Shown in pieces: positions 32,697 through 40,399 of a stretch of 64,000 bases of DNA; the first letter of the stretch is position 1; each line of letters begins with the position of its first letter. This DNA comes from Thalassotalea profundi (GTDB lineage Bacteria; Pseudomonadota; Gammaproteobacteria; Enterobacterales; Alteromonadaceae), in the NCBI RefSeq assembly GCF_014653195.1, contig NZ_BNAH01000015.1, forward strand, positions 1 to 64,000. The letters are read 5' to 3'. The position numbers were made by a program, and so were the translations under genes. The notes under the pieces were generated by a model, which did no database searches, was not told the DNA's origin, and saw only the letters and a program-made list of their open reading frames with translations.

Positions 32697-34616
32697 AAAA
32701 ATCAGCTACCTGCGGTGATTGCTGGCCCAATGATCAGGCATGTTGATTGTCATCAGTTGACCTATTGGTTTGTGACGAGTGAACCTTTTACATTGGAGTT
32801 TACATTATCAACAGCGGTAGAAGCTGAGCCTCTCATTGACCTTGTATTAACCAGTGATCATCTACAGCAAATTCAAATAGGTGAACATGCTTTTATTAAT
32901 TTAATTAATATAAAGAGTGAACAGAAACTTCCCTGCGGGCAAACGCTTTTTTATAACTTTATATTTAAAAATGAAGATCAACGTCATGCTCTTACAGAGC
33001 TTATTTCTAATATTTGCTACCAAAATCAAGCACTACCAAGTTTTGTAATATCAACAGATATTAGCTCTTTAATGCATGGCTCTTGTAGAAAACCACATTG
33101 TGAGAGTAATGATGGTTTAATACAAGTGGATAGGTATATAGATAAACATTTAAAGACCCCTGATAAACGTCCGGCTATGTTATTACTATCAGGCGATCAA
33201 ATATATGCCGATGATGTTGCTGGACCTATGCTAGTTGCCATTCATCAGGTGGTTGCAATATTAGGGCTTTATGATGAATCATGGCAGGGAGCATTAGCTA
33301 ATAACAGCCAAGCGCTTCTTCAAAGTGAATATTGTTATTATCAGCGAGATTTATTACTACCATTTGAAGTGGCTAATAAAGCGGTTTATGAGAAATTTTT
33401 TGCAGCAAGTAAAAAACCAATATTTACATCGGTTAATGCTAAAAATCATTTAGTGACCTTAGCAGAAGTGTTTGCTATGTATATGTTGGTTTGGTCCCCG
33501 GAATTATGGACCATTATTAACTTGGACAACCAAGCTATTGCTCCTAGCCATCAAGCTCTTTATCAAAAAGAGCAGCAACAGATCGAAAACTTTAGTCAAG
33601 GGTTAACACCGATAAGACGTGCTTTAGCACATTTACCTGTTTACATGATATTTGATGATCATGATGTAACTGATGATTGGAATCTAACACGAGGTTGGGA
33701 AGAGGCGGCTTATAACCATCCATTTTCAAAACGAATCATTGGAAATGCTTTAATTGGTTATTATTTTTGTCAAGGCTGGGGAAATGCACCTGATAACTTT
33801 AGTCATATTGAAAAAGAGGTTGCAGAGCATTTTTCTGAACAGGGCTATCAAGAACAAGATGGACTTATTAATATTCTCCTAGAATGGCAACAATGGCATT
33901 ACAGCTTAGCAACATTTCCTAAGGTGATTGTACTTGATACTCGTACGCGTCGTTGGCGTTCTGAGAGTCGGGCAGGTAAACCTTCGGGACTAATGGATTG
34001 GGAAGCATTAACAGAGTTACAACAAGAACTGATTGGTGAAACTAATGTTATTTTAGTATCGCCTGCGCCTATTTATGGCGTAAAGCTCATTGAAGCCATA
34101 CAACGTATATTTATTTTTTTAGGGAAGCCGCTTATGGTTGATGCTGAAAATTGGATGGCGCATAAAGGCACAGCTAACGTTATTTTAAATATTTTTCGTC
34201 ATCAAAAAACGCCTCCCAATTTTATTATTTTATCTGGTGATGTTCATTACTCTTTTGTTTATGAAATCACTCATAGATTCAGACGTAGTAGCTCAAAAAT
34301 TTATCAGATCACTTGTAGTGGTATAAAAAATCAGTTTCCAGCAAAGCTTTTGATTTGGTTTGAACGACTAAATCGATATTTATATGCGACTTATTCTCCT
34401 TTAAATTGGTTTACTAAGCGCAGACGTATGAAAGTTCGAGTGAGTTTACCTGTGCTTGAAAACAAATCTGAAACTTATGTTAGCTCACGGAGTACTCTAT
34501 TTAATGAAAGTGGCATTGGTTTATTAGAGATTTCGGCTGACGGAGGGATTAGTGCTCAAGTGCTAACAGGTCAAGGAAATACTGTTTCATTTCGTCCGGT
34601 AAAAACAGCGCCTTAA
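32694..34616 (+). CDS. PhoD-like metallophosphatase family protein
   Basis: 640-aa alkaline phosphatase D-type enzyme. Metallophosphatase motifs are GDQIYADDV (residues about 166-174), FDDHDVTDDWN (about 322-332), and SGDVHYSFVYE (about 515-525), with an HGSCRKPH segment near the N-terminus corresponding to the fold's first strand. No signal peptide is visible, so it may be cytoplasmic, unlike Tat-exported Bacillus PhoD. The substrate is unknown. A single gene. Confidence 0.82.
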   Translation: MKNQLPAVIAGPMIRHVDCHQLTYWFVTSEPFTLEFTLSTAVEAEPLIDLVLTSDHLQQIQIGEHAFINLINIKSEQKLPCGQTLFYNFIFKNEDQRHALTELISNICYQNQALPSFVISTDISSLMHGSCRKPHCESNDGLIQVDRYIDKHLKTPDKRPAMLLLSGDQIYADDVAGPMLVAIHQVVAILGLYDESWQGALANNSQALLQSEYCYYQRDLLLPFEVANKAVYEKFFAASKKPIFTSVNAKNHLVTLAEVFAMYMLVWSPELWTIINLDNQAIAPSHQALYQKEQQQIENFSQGLTPIRRALAHLPVYMIFDDHDVTDDWNLTRGWEEAAYNHPFSKRIIGNALIGYYFCQGWGNAPDNFSHIEKEVAEHFSEQGYQEQDGLINILLEWQQWHYSLATFPKVIVLDTRTRRWRSESRAGKPSGLMDWEALTELQQELIGETNVILVSPAPIYGVKLIEAIQRIFIFLGKPLMVDAENWMAHKGTANVILNIFRHQKTPPNFIILSGDVHYSFVYEITHRFRRSSSKIYQITCSGIKNQFPAKLLIWFERLNRYLYATYSPLNWFTKRRRMKVRVSLPVLENKSETYVSSRSTLFNESGIGLLEISADGGISAQVLTGQGNTVSFRPVKTAP

Positions 34617-34774
34617 TATATAAAATTAATATTTCAATTAATGAGATTTTAATTCGTTTTTTTAGTTATATTGTTCTTAAAATGGAAATAATGATTTTCA
34701 CTTTTGCGAGTTTATTCCTACTGATAAACAGGTTAAAGTTTCACAATCAATAGATATAACAAAGAGTATCAATA

Positions 34775-35296
34775 ATGAAAGTATTAGCTTTTGCAGCCAC
34801 TAACAATTCACAATCAATTAATAAGCAACTTGTAAGCTATGCAGCATCATTAGTCACGAATGCTTCTGTGGATATGGTGAATATTCATGATTATGAACTC
34901 CCCATTTATAGTCAAGATAGAGAGGCTGAATTAGGTCAACCTGAGTTAGCAAAAGATTTTTTTCAAAAAATTGGTGATGCGGATGTCATTATAGTGTCCT
35001 TTGCCGAGCATAATGGTACTTATACTGCCGCATATAAGAATTTATTTGATTGGATGTCGCGTATAAATCAACAAGTGTTTCAACATAAGAAAGTGGTGTA
35101 TTTAGCGACATCGCCTGGACCTAGTGGTGCTAATAGTGTACTAACAACTGCAATTACGTCGGCACCGTTCTTTGCTGCTGAGCTAAAAGGCAGTTTGTCT
35201 GTGCCCAACTTCTATGACAATTTTGATGTTGAGTCTAAATGCCTAATAAATAAAGAGCTCGATAAAAAACTGCGTGAAATCATTGCTGGCTTATAA
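34775..35296 (+). CDS. NAD(P)H-dependent FMN reductase family flavoprotein
   Basis: 173-aa flavodoxin-fold oxidoreductase. The FMN phosphate loop ATNNSQSINKQL is near residue 8, the segment DVIIVSFAEHNGTYTAAYKNLFDWMSR contains the family's characteristic xxPEYNgs-like turn (here AEHNG), and KKVVYLATSPGPSGA follows. Members reduce FMN, quinones or azo compounds. A single gene followed by a hairpin. Confidence 0.85.
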   Translation: MKVLAFAATNNSQSINKQLVSYAASLVTNASVDMVNIHDYELPIYSQDREAELGQPELAKDFFQKIGDADVIIVSFAEHNGTYTAAYKNLFDWMSRINQQVFQHKKVVYLATSPGPSGANSVLTTAITSAPFFAAELKGSLSVPNFYDNFDVESKCLINKELDKKLREIIAGL

Positions 35297-35306
35297 TTAA
35301 CCATCG

Positions 35307-35344
35307 GCTCTCTATTAGATAATATATGATTGCTAATAGAGAGC
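35307..35344. terminator. Stem-loop after the FMN reductase gene
   Basis: GCTCTCTATTAG (35307-35318) and CTAATAGAGAGC (35333-35344) form a perfect 12-bp stem around a 14-base loop, 10 bases after the stop. No strong T-run follows, so termination may be weak. Confidence 0.45.
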
Positions 35345-35537
35345 GCAATTTGTGCAACTAGCACAGTTATTTTCTTTCTTTTACTTCTCTTACGTATGTA
35401 AGCTTTACAACTACTGTGAATATATTTCGCGTATATTAGCAATTACTAACTTTACTATCCGTTCTCTATTTTTATAACTATTTGATTACTTAGTTTTTTT
35501 TGTGTTGGTCTTAGCTTTGCATCATTAATAATACATT

Positions 35538-35567
35538 CTACCAACAACATTGGTAGGGTATTTTTAT
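35538..35567 (+). other. Leader hairpin before the YqjD-like operon
   Basis: CTACCAA pairs with TTGGTAG (35538-35544 and 35550-35556), followed by GGTATTTTTATC. It resembles a small intrinsic terminator placed 30 bases before the start at 35588, so it could attenuate the operon or simply end an upstream transcript. Confidence 0.35.
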
Positions 35568-35587
35568 CAATTATTAATGGAGGCTTT

Positions 35588-35929
35588 ATGGCTAATTCAA
35601 GTACAAGTAAATCGGCTAATTCAAATAGTAATCCAACGAGTAATACAGGCAAAGCAAGTATCAATGGATCTTCCCCTATTGCCGAAAAAGTAACGGACAG
35701 CTTACATTCATCAGTAGATAGCTTAGGTGAAGCCGTATCAAAAGCAGAAAAAAATGTGCGTGAAACCGCTAATGCATCAAACAAAACATTGGCTAAAAAG
35801 CAAGCTAAGCTAAAGCGTAACTGGGATCAATCGGAAGTTAAACGATATGCGGTTGAAAACCCTGTTGCGACTGCGGGAATAGCATTCGCTGTTGGTGCAA
35901 TAGTTACATCATTATTAAAGAGAAAATAA
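35588..35929 (+). CDS. DUF883/YqjD-like membrane-anchored protein
   Basis: 113 aa: a low-complexity Ser/Asn/Thr-rich N-terminus, a helical middle (DSLHSSVDSLGEAVSKAEKNV), and a C-terminal membrane anchor (YAVENPVATAGIAFAVGAIV, then TSLLKRK). The E/D-x-P-x-x-A-x-G-I-A-x-x-x-G pattern is that of DUF883 proteins such as E. coli YqjD and ElaB, which bind ribosomes and tether them to the membrane in stationary phase. GGAGG precedes the start. First of a three-gene set like yqjDEK. Confidence 0.78.
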   Translation: MANSSTSKSANSNSNPTSNTGKASINGSSPIAEKVTDSLHSSVDSLGEAVSKAEKNVRETANASNKTLAKKQAKLKRNWDQSEVKRYAVENPVATAGIAFAVGAIVTSLLKRK

Positions 35930-35931
35930 TA

Positions 35932-36339
35932 ATGAAACAGACTGATTACATTCATTCATCTTCTACCGCTGAAGATCGTCTTAATCAGGATAAACACTCA
36001 CTAAAGCAAAGCGAAGATGCGCTATCTGCTTTAGTGGGATCGCTAGAGCAATATCTAGAATTACTTATCGCCCAGTACCAACAAACTAAACAGAATTTCG
36101 AAACCAAATTTCATTTAGCATTACGGGCATTATTGATGAGTGTAATGGCATTGCTTGCTTTTGTCATAGTGACATTGTGTTTGTGGTTTTCAGTTTCAGC
36201 GTTATGTGTTGTTGGTCTAGTGTCGTTAGGCCTTCATTGGTTAATGGCCACCTTAGGCGTGTTAATCGCTAATGCTGGGCTAGCTTGGTATCTTTTATTA
36301 ACTTCTAGAGACTTACGCAAAAGCATCAAATTTAATTAA
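35932..36339 (+). CDS. YqjE-like (holin-superfamily) membrane protein
   Basis: 135 aa with two membrane helices (residues about 65-90, SVMALLAFVIVTLCLWFSVS, and 95-122, GLHWLMATLGVLIANAGLAW) behind a hydrophilic helical N-terminus. Position and topology fit the YqjE/DUF1469 group. It starts two bases after the DUF883 gene, so the two are co-translated. Confidence 0.65.
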   Translation: MKQTDYIHSSSTAEDRLNQDKHSLKQSEDALSALVGSLEQYLELLIAQYQQTKQNFETKFHLALRALLMSVMALLAFVIVTLCLWFSVSALCVVGLVSLGLHWLMATLGVLIANAGLAWYLLLTSRDLRKSIKFN

Positions 36340-36392
36340 GGCTAAAGCTTTAGGGTATAGAGTTTGTGTTCTATATATTTCAGGAGCTAATT

Positions 36393-36674
36393 ATGACATG
36401 GTTATCGAGACGTTTAGTTGAGAAACAAAAACGTCGAGTGCAAATAGCAGATCAACAATTATTTTTGCTAAAACAAGCTCAGCAAAATAATCGAGAAGAA
36501 ATTAAGGCTAACTTCAAGCGCTTTACTCTTTCTAAAAAAGGATTATTGACCTTTACCGCTTCAGGGGCACTCTATGAATTACTTCAACAGAATGAGACAG
36601 AGCAATCGCAGATGCCATTAATAAGTAGTATGCAAAGATGGTGGGTATTAGCTGAAAAACTACAATTGTTTTAG
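36393..36674 (+). CDS. YqjK-like small protein
   Basis: 93 aa from the ATG at 36393, which has CAGGAG six bases upstream; an in-frame extension to 36366 is not needed. The sequence is basic and helical: RRLVEKQKRRVQIADQQLFLLKQ, then LSKKGLLTFTASGALYELLQ. By position (third after YqjD- and YqjE-like genes) and composition it corresponds to YqjK. Function unknown. Confidence 0.55.
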   Translation: MTWLSRRLVEKQKRRVQIADQQLFLLKQAQQNNREEIKANFKRFTLSKKGLLTFTASGALYELLQQNETEQSQMPLISSMQRWWVLAEKLQLF

Positions 36675-36701
36675 ATGTTGAAAGATTTTCCTTTGTAGCA
36701 A

Positions 36702-36800
36702 TAAAAAAGCCTTACCAAAAGGTAAGGCCTGAAATGCTCGCTGTATGGGCTAGCTGTACCTAGCTTCTTATTAGTTATCTTGTTGTTCTTAACTAGCGCG
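36702..36800 (-). ncRNA. Candidate small RNA, about 100 nt, upstream of hemE
   Basis: On the minus strand a sigma-70 promoter (TTGCAT, 17 bases, TATAAA) is followed by a GC-rich start region and about 100 bases that end in an intrinsic terminator: GGCCTTACC, TTTT loop, GGTAAGGC, then a run of six T. Between them are two more hairpins (TAGTTA/TAACTA at 36795-36790 and 36777-36772; GCTAG/CTAGC at 36764-36760 and 36753-36749) joined by unpaired A-rich sequence. No ORF of size is present on that strand. I do not recognise it as Spot 42, RyhB, GcvB or CsrB. Confidence 0.6.
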
Positions 36801-36806
36801 GGGTAT

Positions 36807-36835
36807 TTTATAACAAAGCAAAATTAAGCATGCAA
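36807..36835 (-). promoter_or_regulatory. Sigma-70 promoter of the candidate sRNA
   Basis: Minus-strand TTGCAT (36835-36830) and TATAAA (36812-36807) are separated by exactly 17 bases. The predicted start near 36800 has no protein gene behind it on this strand. Confidence 0.6.
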
Positions 36836-36980
36836 CAACTTTATTAGAGCATTTATACCACGATTATTTTCGTACAATCGTAAAATATATTAACATTATG
36901 ATAAGTTAAATCTTCAATTACATGATACTAAAAGCAATTCATGACATTTATGTGAATAGAAACCTGATTTCTCGTTGATG

Positions 36981-37024
36981 TTTTGATTTAGAACATAGAT
37001 CAAAAAAAATTCGAATGGTAGAAT
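36981..37024 (+). promoter_or_regulatory. hemE promoter with upstream dyad
   Basis: An extended -10 (TGG-TAGAAT, 37016-37024) lies 30 bases before the hemE start. Just upstream, TTTTGAT (36981-36987) and ATCAAAA (36999-37005) form a dyad with an 11-base spacer; this overlaps where a -35 would be and could bind a regulator. It is not an FNR box, whose half-sites are closer. Confidence 0.45.
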
Positions 37025-37054
37025 ACGCGCACATAAATAATCGGATTGGCATAG

Positions 37055-38125
37055 ATGACTGAATTGAAAAACGACACTTACCTACGCGCATTAATGCGTC
37101 AACCTGTAGACTACACTCCAGTTTGGATGATGAGACAAGCAGGTCGTTATTTACCTGAATATAGAAAGATTCGGGCAACTGCGGGTGACTTTATGTCGTT
37201 ATGTCGTGATGCAGAATTTGCTTGTGAAGTAACCTTACAGCCTTTACGTAGATTCCCCCTTGACGCTGCAATTTTATTTAGTGATATTTTAACCATTCCT
37301 GATGCTATGGGACTTGGCTTATATTTTGAAACAGGGGAAGGACCAAAATTTCAACGTCCAATTACCTCAAAAGGCGATGTTGAAAAGATTGGTATCCCTG
37401 ATCCTGAAGATGAATTAGGCTATGTCATGAATGCTGTACGTACTATTCGTAAAGCGCTTAATGGTGATGTGCCTTTAATTGGTTTTTCTGGTAGTCCGTG
37501 GACTTTGGCTACTTATATGGTTGAAGGTGGTAGCTCAAAAGCATTTACTAAAATTAAAAAGATGATGTTTGCTGATCCGCAAACATTACACTTGTTATTA
37601 GATAAACTTGCAGACTCTGTTATTACTTATTTGAATGCCCAAATTGCAGCTGGTGCACAATCAGTCATGGTATTTGATACATGGGGTGGTGTCTTGTCTC
37701 CTCGTGACTATAAAGATTTTTCTTTACAATATATGGCGAAAATTGTTGATGGTTTAACACGTCATGCTGATGGTCGAGCGGTTCCTGTTACTTTATTTAC
37801 CAAAAATGGCGGTATGTGGATTGAAGATATTGCCGCCACAGGTTGTGATGCCGTTGGGCTCGATTGGACAATAGATATAGAAAATGCAAAAGCCCGCATT
37901 GGCGATAAAGTTGCCTTACAAGGGAATATGGACCCTTCAATGCTTTATGCGCCTAAAGAGCGTATTGAACAGGAAGTGAGTAAAATTTTAGCTGGCTTTG
38001 GAGAGGGTGGAACTGGCCATGTGTTTAACTTAGGGCATGGTATTCATCCCGATGTTAACCCAGAGCATGCAGGTTACTTTATTGAAGCGGTGCGTCGTTT
38101 AAGTAAGCCGTATCATCAAAAGTAA
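37055..38125 (+). CDS. hemE: Uroporphyrinogen decarboxylase
   Basis: Converts uroporphyrinogen III to coproporphyrinogen III in haem synthesis. 356 aa with the signature PVWMMRQAGRYLPEYR (residues about 22-37), FSDILTIPDAMGLGLYFETGEGP (catalytic Asp), GFSGSPWTLATYMVEGG, FDTWGGVLSP and the C-terminal FNLGHGIHPDVNPEH. Single gene with its own promoter and terminator. Confidence 0.97.
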   Translation: MTELKNDTYLRALMRQPVDYTPVWMMRQAGRYLPEYRKIRATAGDFMSLCRDAEFACEVTLQPLRRFPLDAAILFSDILTIPDAMGLGLYFETGEGPKFQRPITSKGDVEKIGIPDPEDELGYVMNAVRTIRKALNGDVPLIGFSGSPWTLATYMVEGGSSKAFTKIKKMMFADPQTLHLLLDKLADSVITYLNAQIAAGAQSVMVFDTWGGVLSPRDYKDFSLQYMAKIVDGLTRHADGRAVPVTLFTKNGGMWIEDIAATGCDAVGLDWTIDIENAKARIGDKVALQGNMDPSMLYAPKERIEQEVSKILAGFGEGGTGHVFNLGHGIHPDVNPEHAGYFIEAVRRLSKPYHQK

Positions 38126-38148
38126 GTAACATTTGAATGTAAAAATAT

Positions 38149-38176
38149 AAAAAAGGAGCTAAGGCTCCTTTTTTTG
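38149..38176. terminator. Intrinsic terminator between hemE and the histidine phosphatase gene
   Basis: AAGGAGC (38153-38159) and GCTCCTT (38164-38170), extended by flanking A and T runs, are followed by T7. The A-run on the other side lets it serve both converging genes. Confidence 0.85.
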
Positions 38177-38216
38177 ACTAAAAATGAATTTAAAGCCTTA
38201 GTACAGCTTATCTTTA

Positions 38217-38750
38217 TTATTGACAGCTGAGCGGCTGCCTTAATAGCGTTAATTGCGAATTATCTCCCTGAAAATTGACTTGATAAAGCATTTGATATTC
38301 AGCTTCAGTAATTTCCTTTACCGGAGTATTAGCAACTAATGCGGTCAACTGTGGTGTCGTATTACTATGCCCCACTATCAGTGTATTTGTTTTAGCCTTT
38401 TTTACTTGCTGTGCAAAACTAGCTAAATCACTTGCAGAGTAGGGGATGACTTCCAAATGAAGTTGTTTCGCTAATGGTGCCGCTGTTTGCTCAGTTCTTA
38501 AGGTTTGAGTACTGTAAATTTTTTTAATATTGGCTTGTTTAAGTATTACTGCTAGCTGCTTCGAGCGTTTTGTTCCACAAGCAGTTAATGGCGGATTCTT
38601 TTTATCCACAGTGCTGTTAGCTACTTTTTCTGCGTGCCTGACTAAATAAATACTAAACTGTTCTTCATTCGAAGCGTTTGCAAAGCTTATTGGGCTGTTC
38701 AAAAGAAAGCTCATGAGAATTAAATTAAGGTGAAGTAATAATTTTCTCAT
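38217..38750 (-). CDS. Exported histidine phosphatase family protein
   Basis: 177 aa with a signal peptide (residues 1-25, ISFANA) and the phosphoglycerate-mutase-like fold: LVRHAEKV with the catalytic RHxE near residue 38, STQTLRTEQTAAPLA, and VGHSNTTPQL with the second catalytic His. It resembles SixA in size, but SixA is cytoplasmic, so I do not use that name. Substrate unknown. Confidence 0.85.
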   Translation of the reverse strand: MRKLLLHLNLILMSFLLNSPISFANASNEEQFSIYLVRHAEKVANSTVDKKNPPLTACGTKRSKQLAVILKQANIKKIYSTQTLRTEQTAAPLAKQLHLEVIPYSASDLASFAQQVKKAKTNTLIVGHSNTTPQLTALVANTPVKEITEAEYQMLYQVNFQGDNSQLTLLRQPLSCQ

Positions 38751-38779
38751 GAGGTTTTCCTTTTTATATTTTACTAAGT

Positions 38780-40216
38780 TTAAAATAAACGGTTTAGCCC
38801 ATTTAATGCCGCTACTCTAAACGCTTCAGCCATTGTTGGGTAGTTAAAAGTGGTTTCAACAAAGTATTCGATGGTATTGCCACCATTTTTTTGTTGCATA
38901 ATCGCCTGCCCAATATGAATGATTTCGGCAGCGTTTTCCCCGAAACAATGAATACCCAATATTTCTTTGGTCTCACGATGAAAAAGTATTTTTAATGAGC
39001 CTACTAAGCTATGGGCAATTTGTGCACGAGCAAGATGTTTAAATTGCGAACGACCAACTTCATATGGTATTTTTGCTTCAGTAAGCTCTTGTTCTGTTTT
39101 ACCAACAGAACTAATTTCAGGAATAGTAAAAATTCCCGTTGGTATATCGGCAATTAATTTAGCCGTGCTTTGATTGTCTATCATGGCTGATGCCGCTAGG
39201 CGACCTTGATCATAGGCAGCACTTGCTAAGCTTGGATAGCCTATAACATCACCTACAGCATAAATATTTTCTACTTGGGTTTGATAATGGTCGTTAACTT
39301 TTAGTTGTCCCCGCCCATCAGCTTTTAATCCGGCATTTTCAACATTTAAGTCAGCTGTATTACCTGTACGTCCGTTTGCCCACAATAAGCAATCGGCTTT
39401 CATTTTTTTACCCGAAGCTAGATGCACAATTACAGATTCATCTGTTGTTTCAACACGCTCAATTTGCTCGCCATGACGAATAACCACACCATTATTCCAT
39501 AGGTGGTAGCTTAAAGAGTCTGACATTTCGTCATCAAGAAAAGATAGTAAGCGTTCACGGGTATTGATTAAATCTACTTTTACACCTAATCCTCTAAAAA
39601 TTGACGCGTATTCGCTACCAATAACTCCCGCGCCATAAATAATAATAGAGCGGGGATCATGGGTTAAGGTTAAAATAGTATCTGAGTCATAAACTCTCGG
39701 GTGTTTAAAGTCTATATCATTTGGTCTGTACGGATGAGACCCTGTCGCTATGACAATTTGCTTTGCTGTGATTTTTTCAATAGAACCATCATTTTTAAGA
39801 ATTTGTAACGTATTCGCATCAATAAAAGAAGCCTCACCTACAAGGTGTTCCACTCGATTGCGATCATAAAAACCACTGCGTAACTGTACTTGCTTTCGAA
39901 TAACAGCTGAAGCATGTTTTAAAATTTCAGGAAAAGTTAACCGTTTCGCTTTTTCATGGCCACGGAATAAAGGGTTTGAATTATATTCGATTAAACGTCG
40001 AACACTTTGACGTAAGGCTTTAGACGGGATTGTACCCCAGTGTGTACATCCACCACCCACATCTTTATAACGCTCAACAATAGCAACTTTTTTATCTTTT
40101 TTAGACAATTCCATTGCGGTACCTTCACCGCCTGGTCCTGTTCCTATAATTATTGCATCATAATCATATTGAATTTTTGGTTTGTTTGTTTGATTTGGGG
40201 TTGGTTTATTGGTCAA
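38780..40216 (-). CDS. sthA: Soluble pyridine nucleotide transhydrogenase
   Basis: FAD enzyme that transfers hydride between NADPH and NAD. About 478 aa: FAD-binding IIGTGPGGEGTAMELSKKD, GGGCTHWGTIPSKAL (no redox Cys pair, typical for SthA), NAD-binding IYGAGVIGSEYASIFRGL, YAVGDVIGYPSLASAAYDQG and the dimerisation end FNYPTMAEAFRVAALNGLNR. There is no ATG start before the conserved region; TTG at 40216 has AGGG eight bases upstream and is preferred over a TTG at 40255. Confidence 0.94.
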   Translation of the reverse strand: MTNKPTPNQTNKPKIQYDYDAIIIGTGPGGEGTAMELSKKDKKVAIVERYKDVGGGCTHWGTIPSKALRQSVRRLIEYNSNPLFRGHEKAKRLTFPEILKHASAVIRKQVQLRSGFYDRNRVEHLVGEASFIDANTLQILKNDGSIEKITAKQIVIATGSHPYRPNDIDFKHPRVYDSDTILTLTHDPRSIIIYGAGVIGSEYASIFRGLGVKVDLINTRERLLSFLDDEMSDSLSYHLWNNGVVIRHGEQIERVETTDESVIVHLASGKKMKADCLLWANGRTGNTADLNVENAGLKADGRGQLKVNDHYQTQVENIYAVGDVIGYPSLASAAYDQGRLAASAMIDNQSTAKLIADIPTGIFTIPEISSVGKTEQELTEAKIPYEVGRSQFKHLARAQIAHSLVGSLKILFHRETKEILGIHCFGENAAEIIHIGQAIMQQKNGGNTIEYFVETTFNYPTMAEAFRVAALNGLNRLF

Positions 40217-40355
40217 AATAACGGCCCTAAGTTGATGATATACCAAACGGATCAAGTAATTTGTTTATTAGTCTGATTGGTATGAATTATATTTAAAAAT
40301 AGTAGCAGGAAATAGGGCTTAGGTAACTATTAAATTGAATTTTCTATGGTAAGGA

Positions 40356-40388
40356 TCAAATAAACTCACCACTGGTGAGTTTATTTTC
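40356..40388 (-). terminator. Terminator of the desaturase gene
   Basis: AATAAACTCACC (40359-40370) and GGTGAGTTTATT (40374-40385) form a 12-bp stem with a 3-base loop, 15 bases past the desaturase stop in its direction of transcription; a TTTATTTG stretch completes it. Confidence 0.6.
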
Positions 40389-40399
40389 AGTATTGCTAA

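Noticed and set aside
36702..36800. Spot 42, RyhB, GcvB, 6S or CsrB identity for the candidate sRNA
   Set aside because: None of their characteristic sequences is visible, and there are no GGA repeats as in CsrB.
36981..37005. FNR box at hemE
   Set aside because: FNR half-sites TTGAT/ATCAA need a 4-base spacer; here 11 bases separate the arms.
38217..38750. SixA as the name for the histidine phosphatase
   Set aside because: A signal peptide indicates periplasmic location, unlike SixA.
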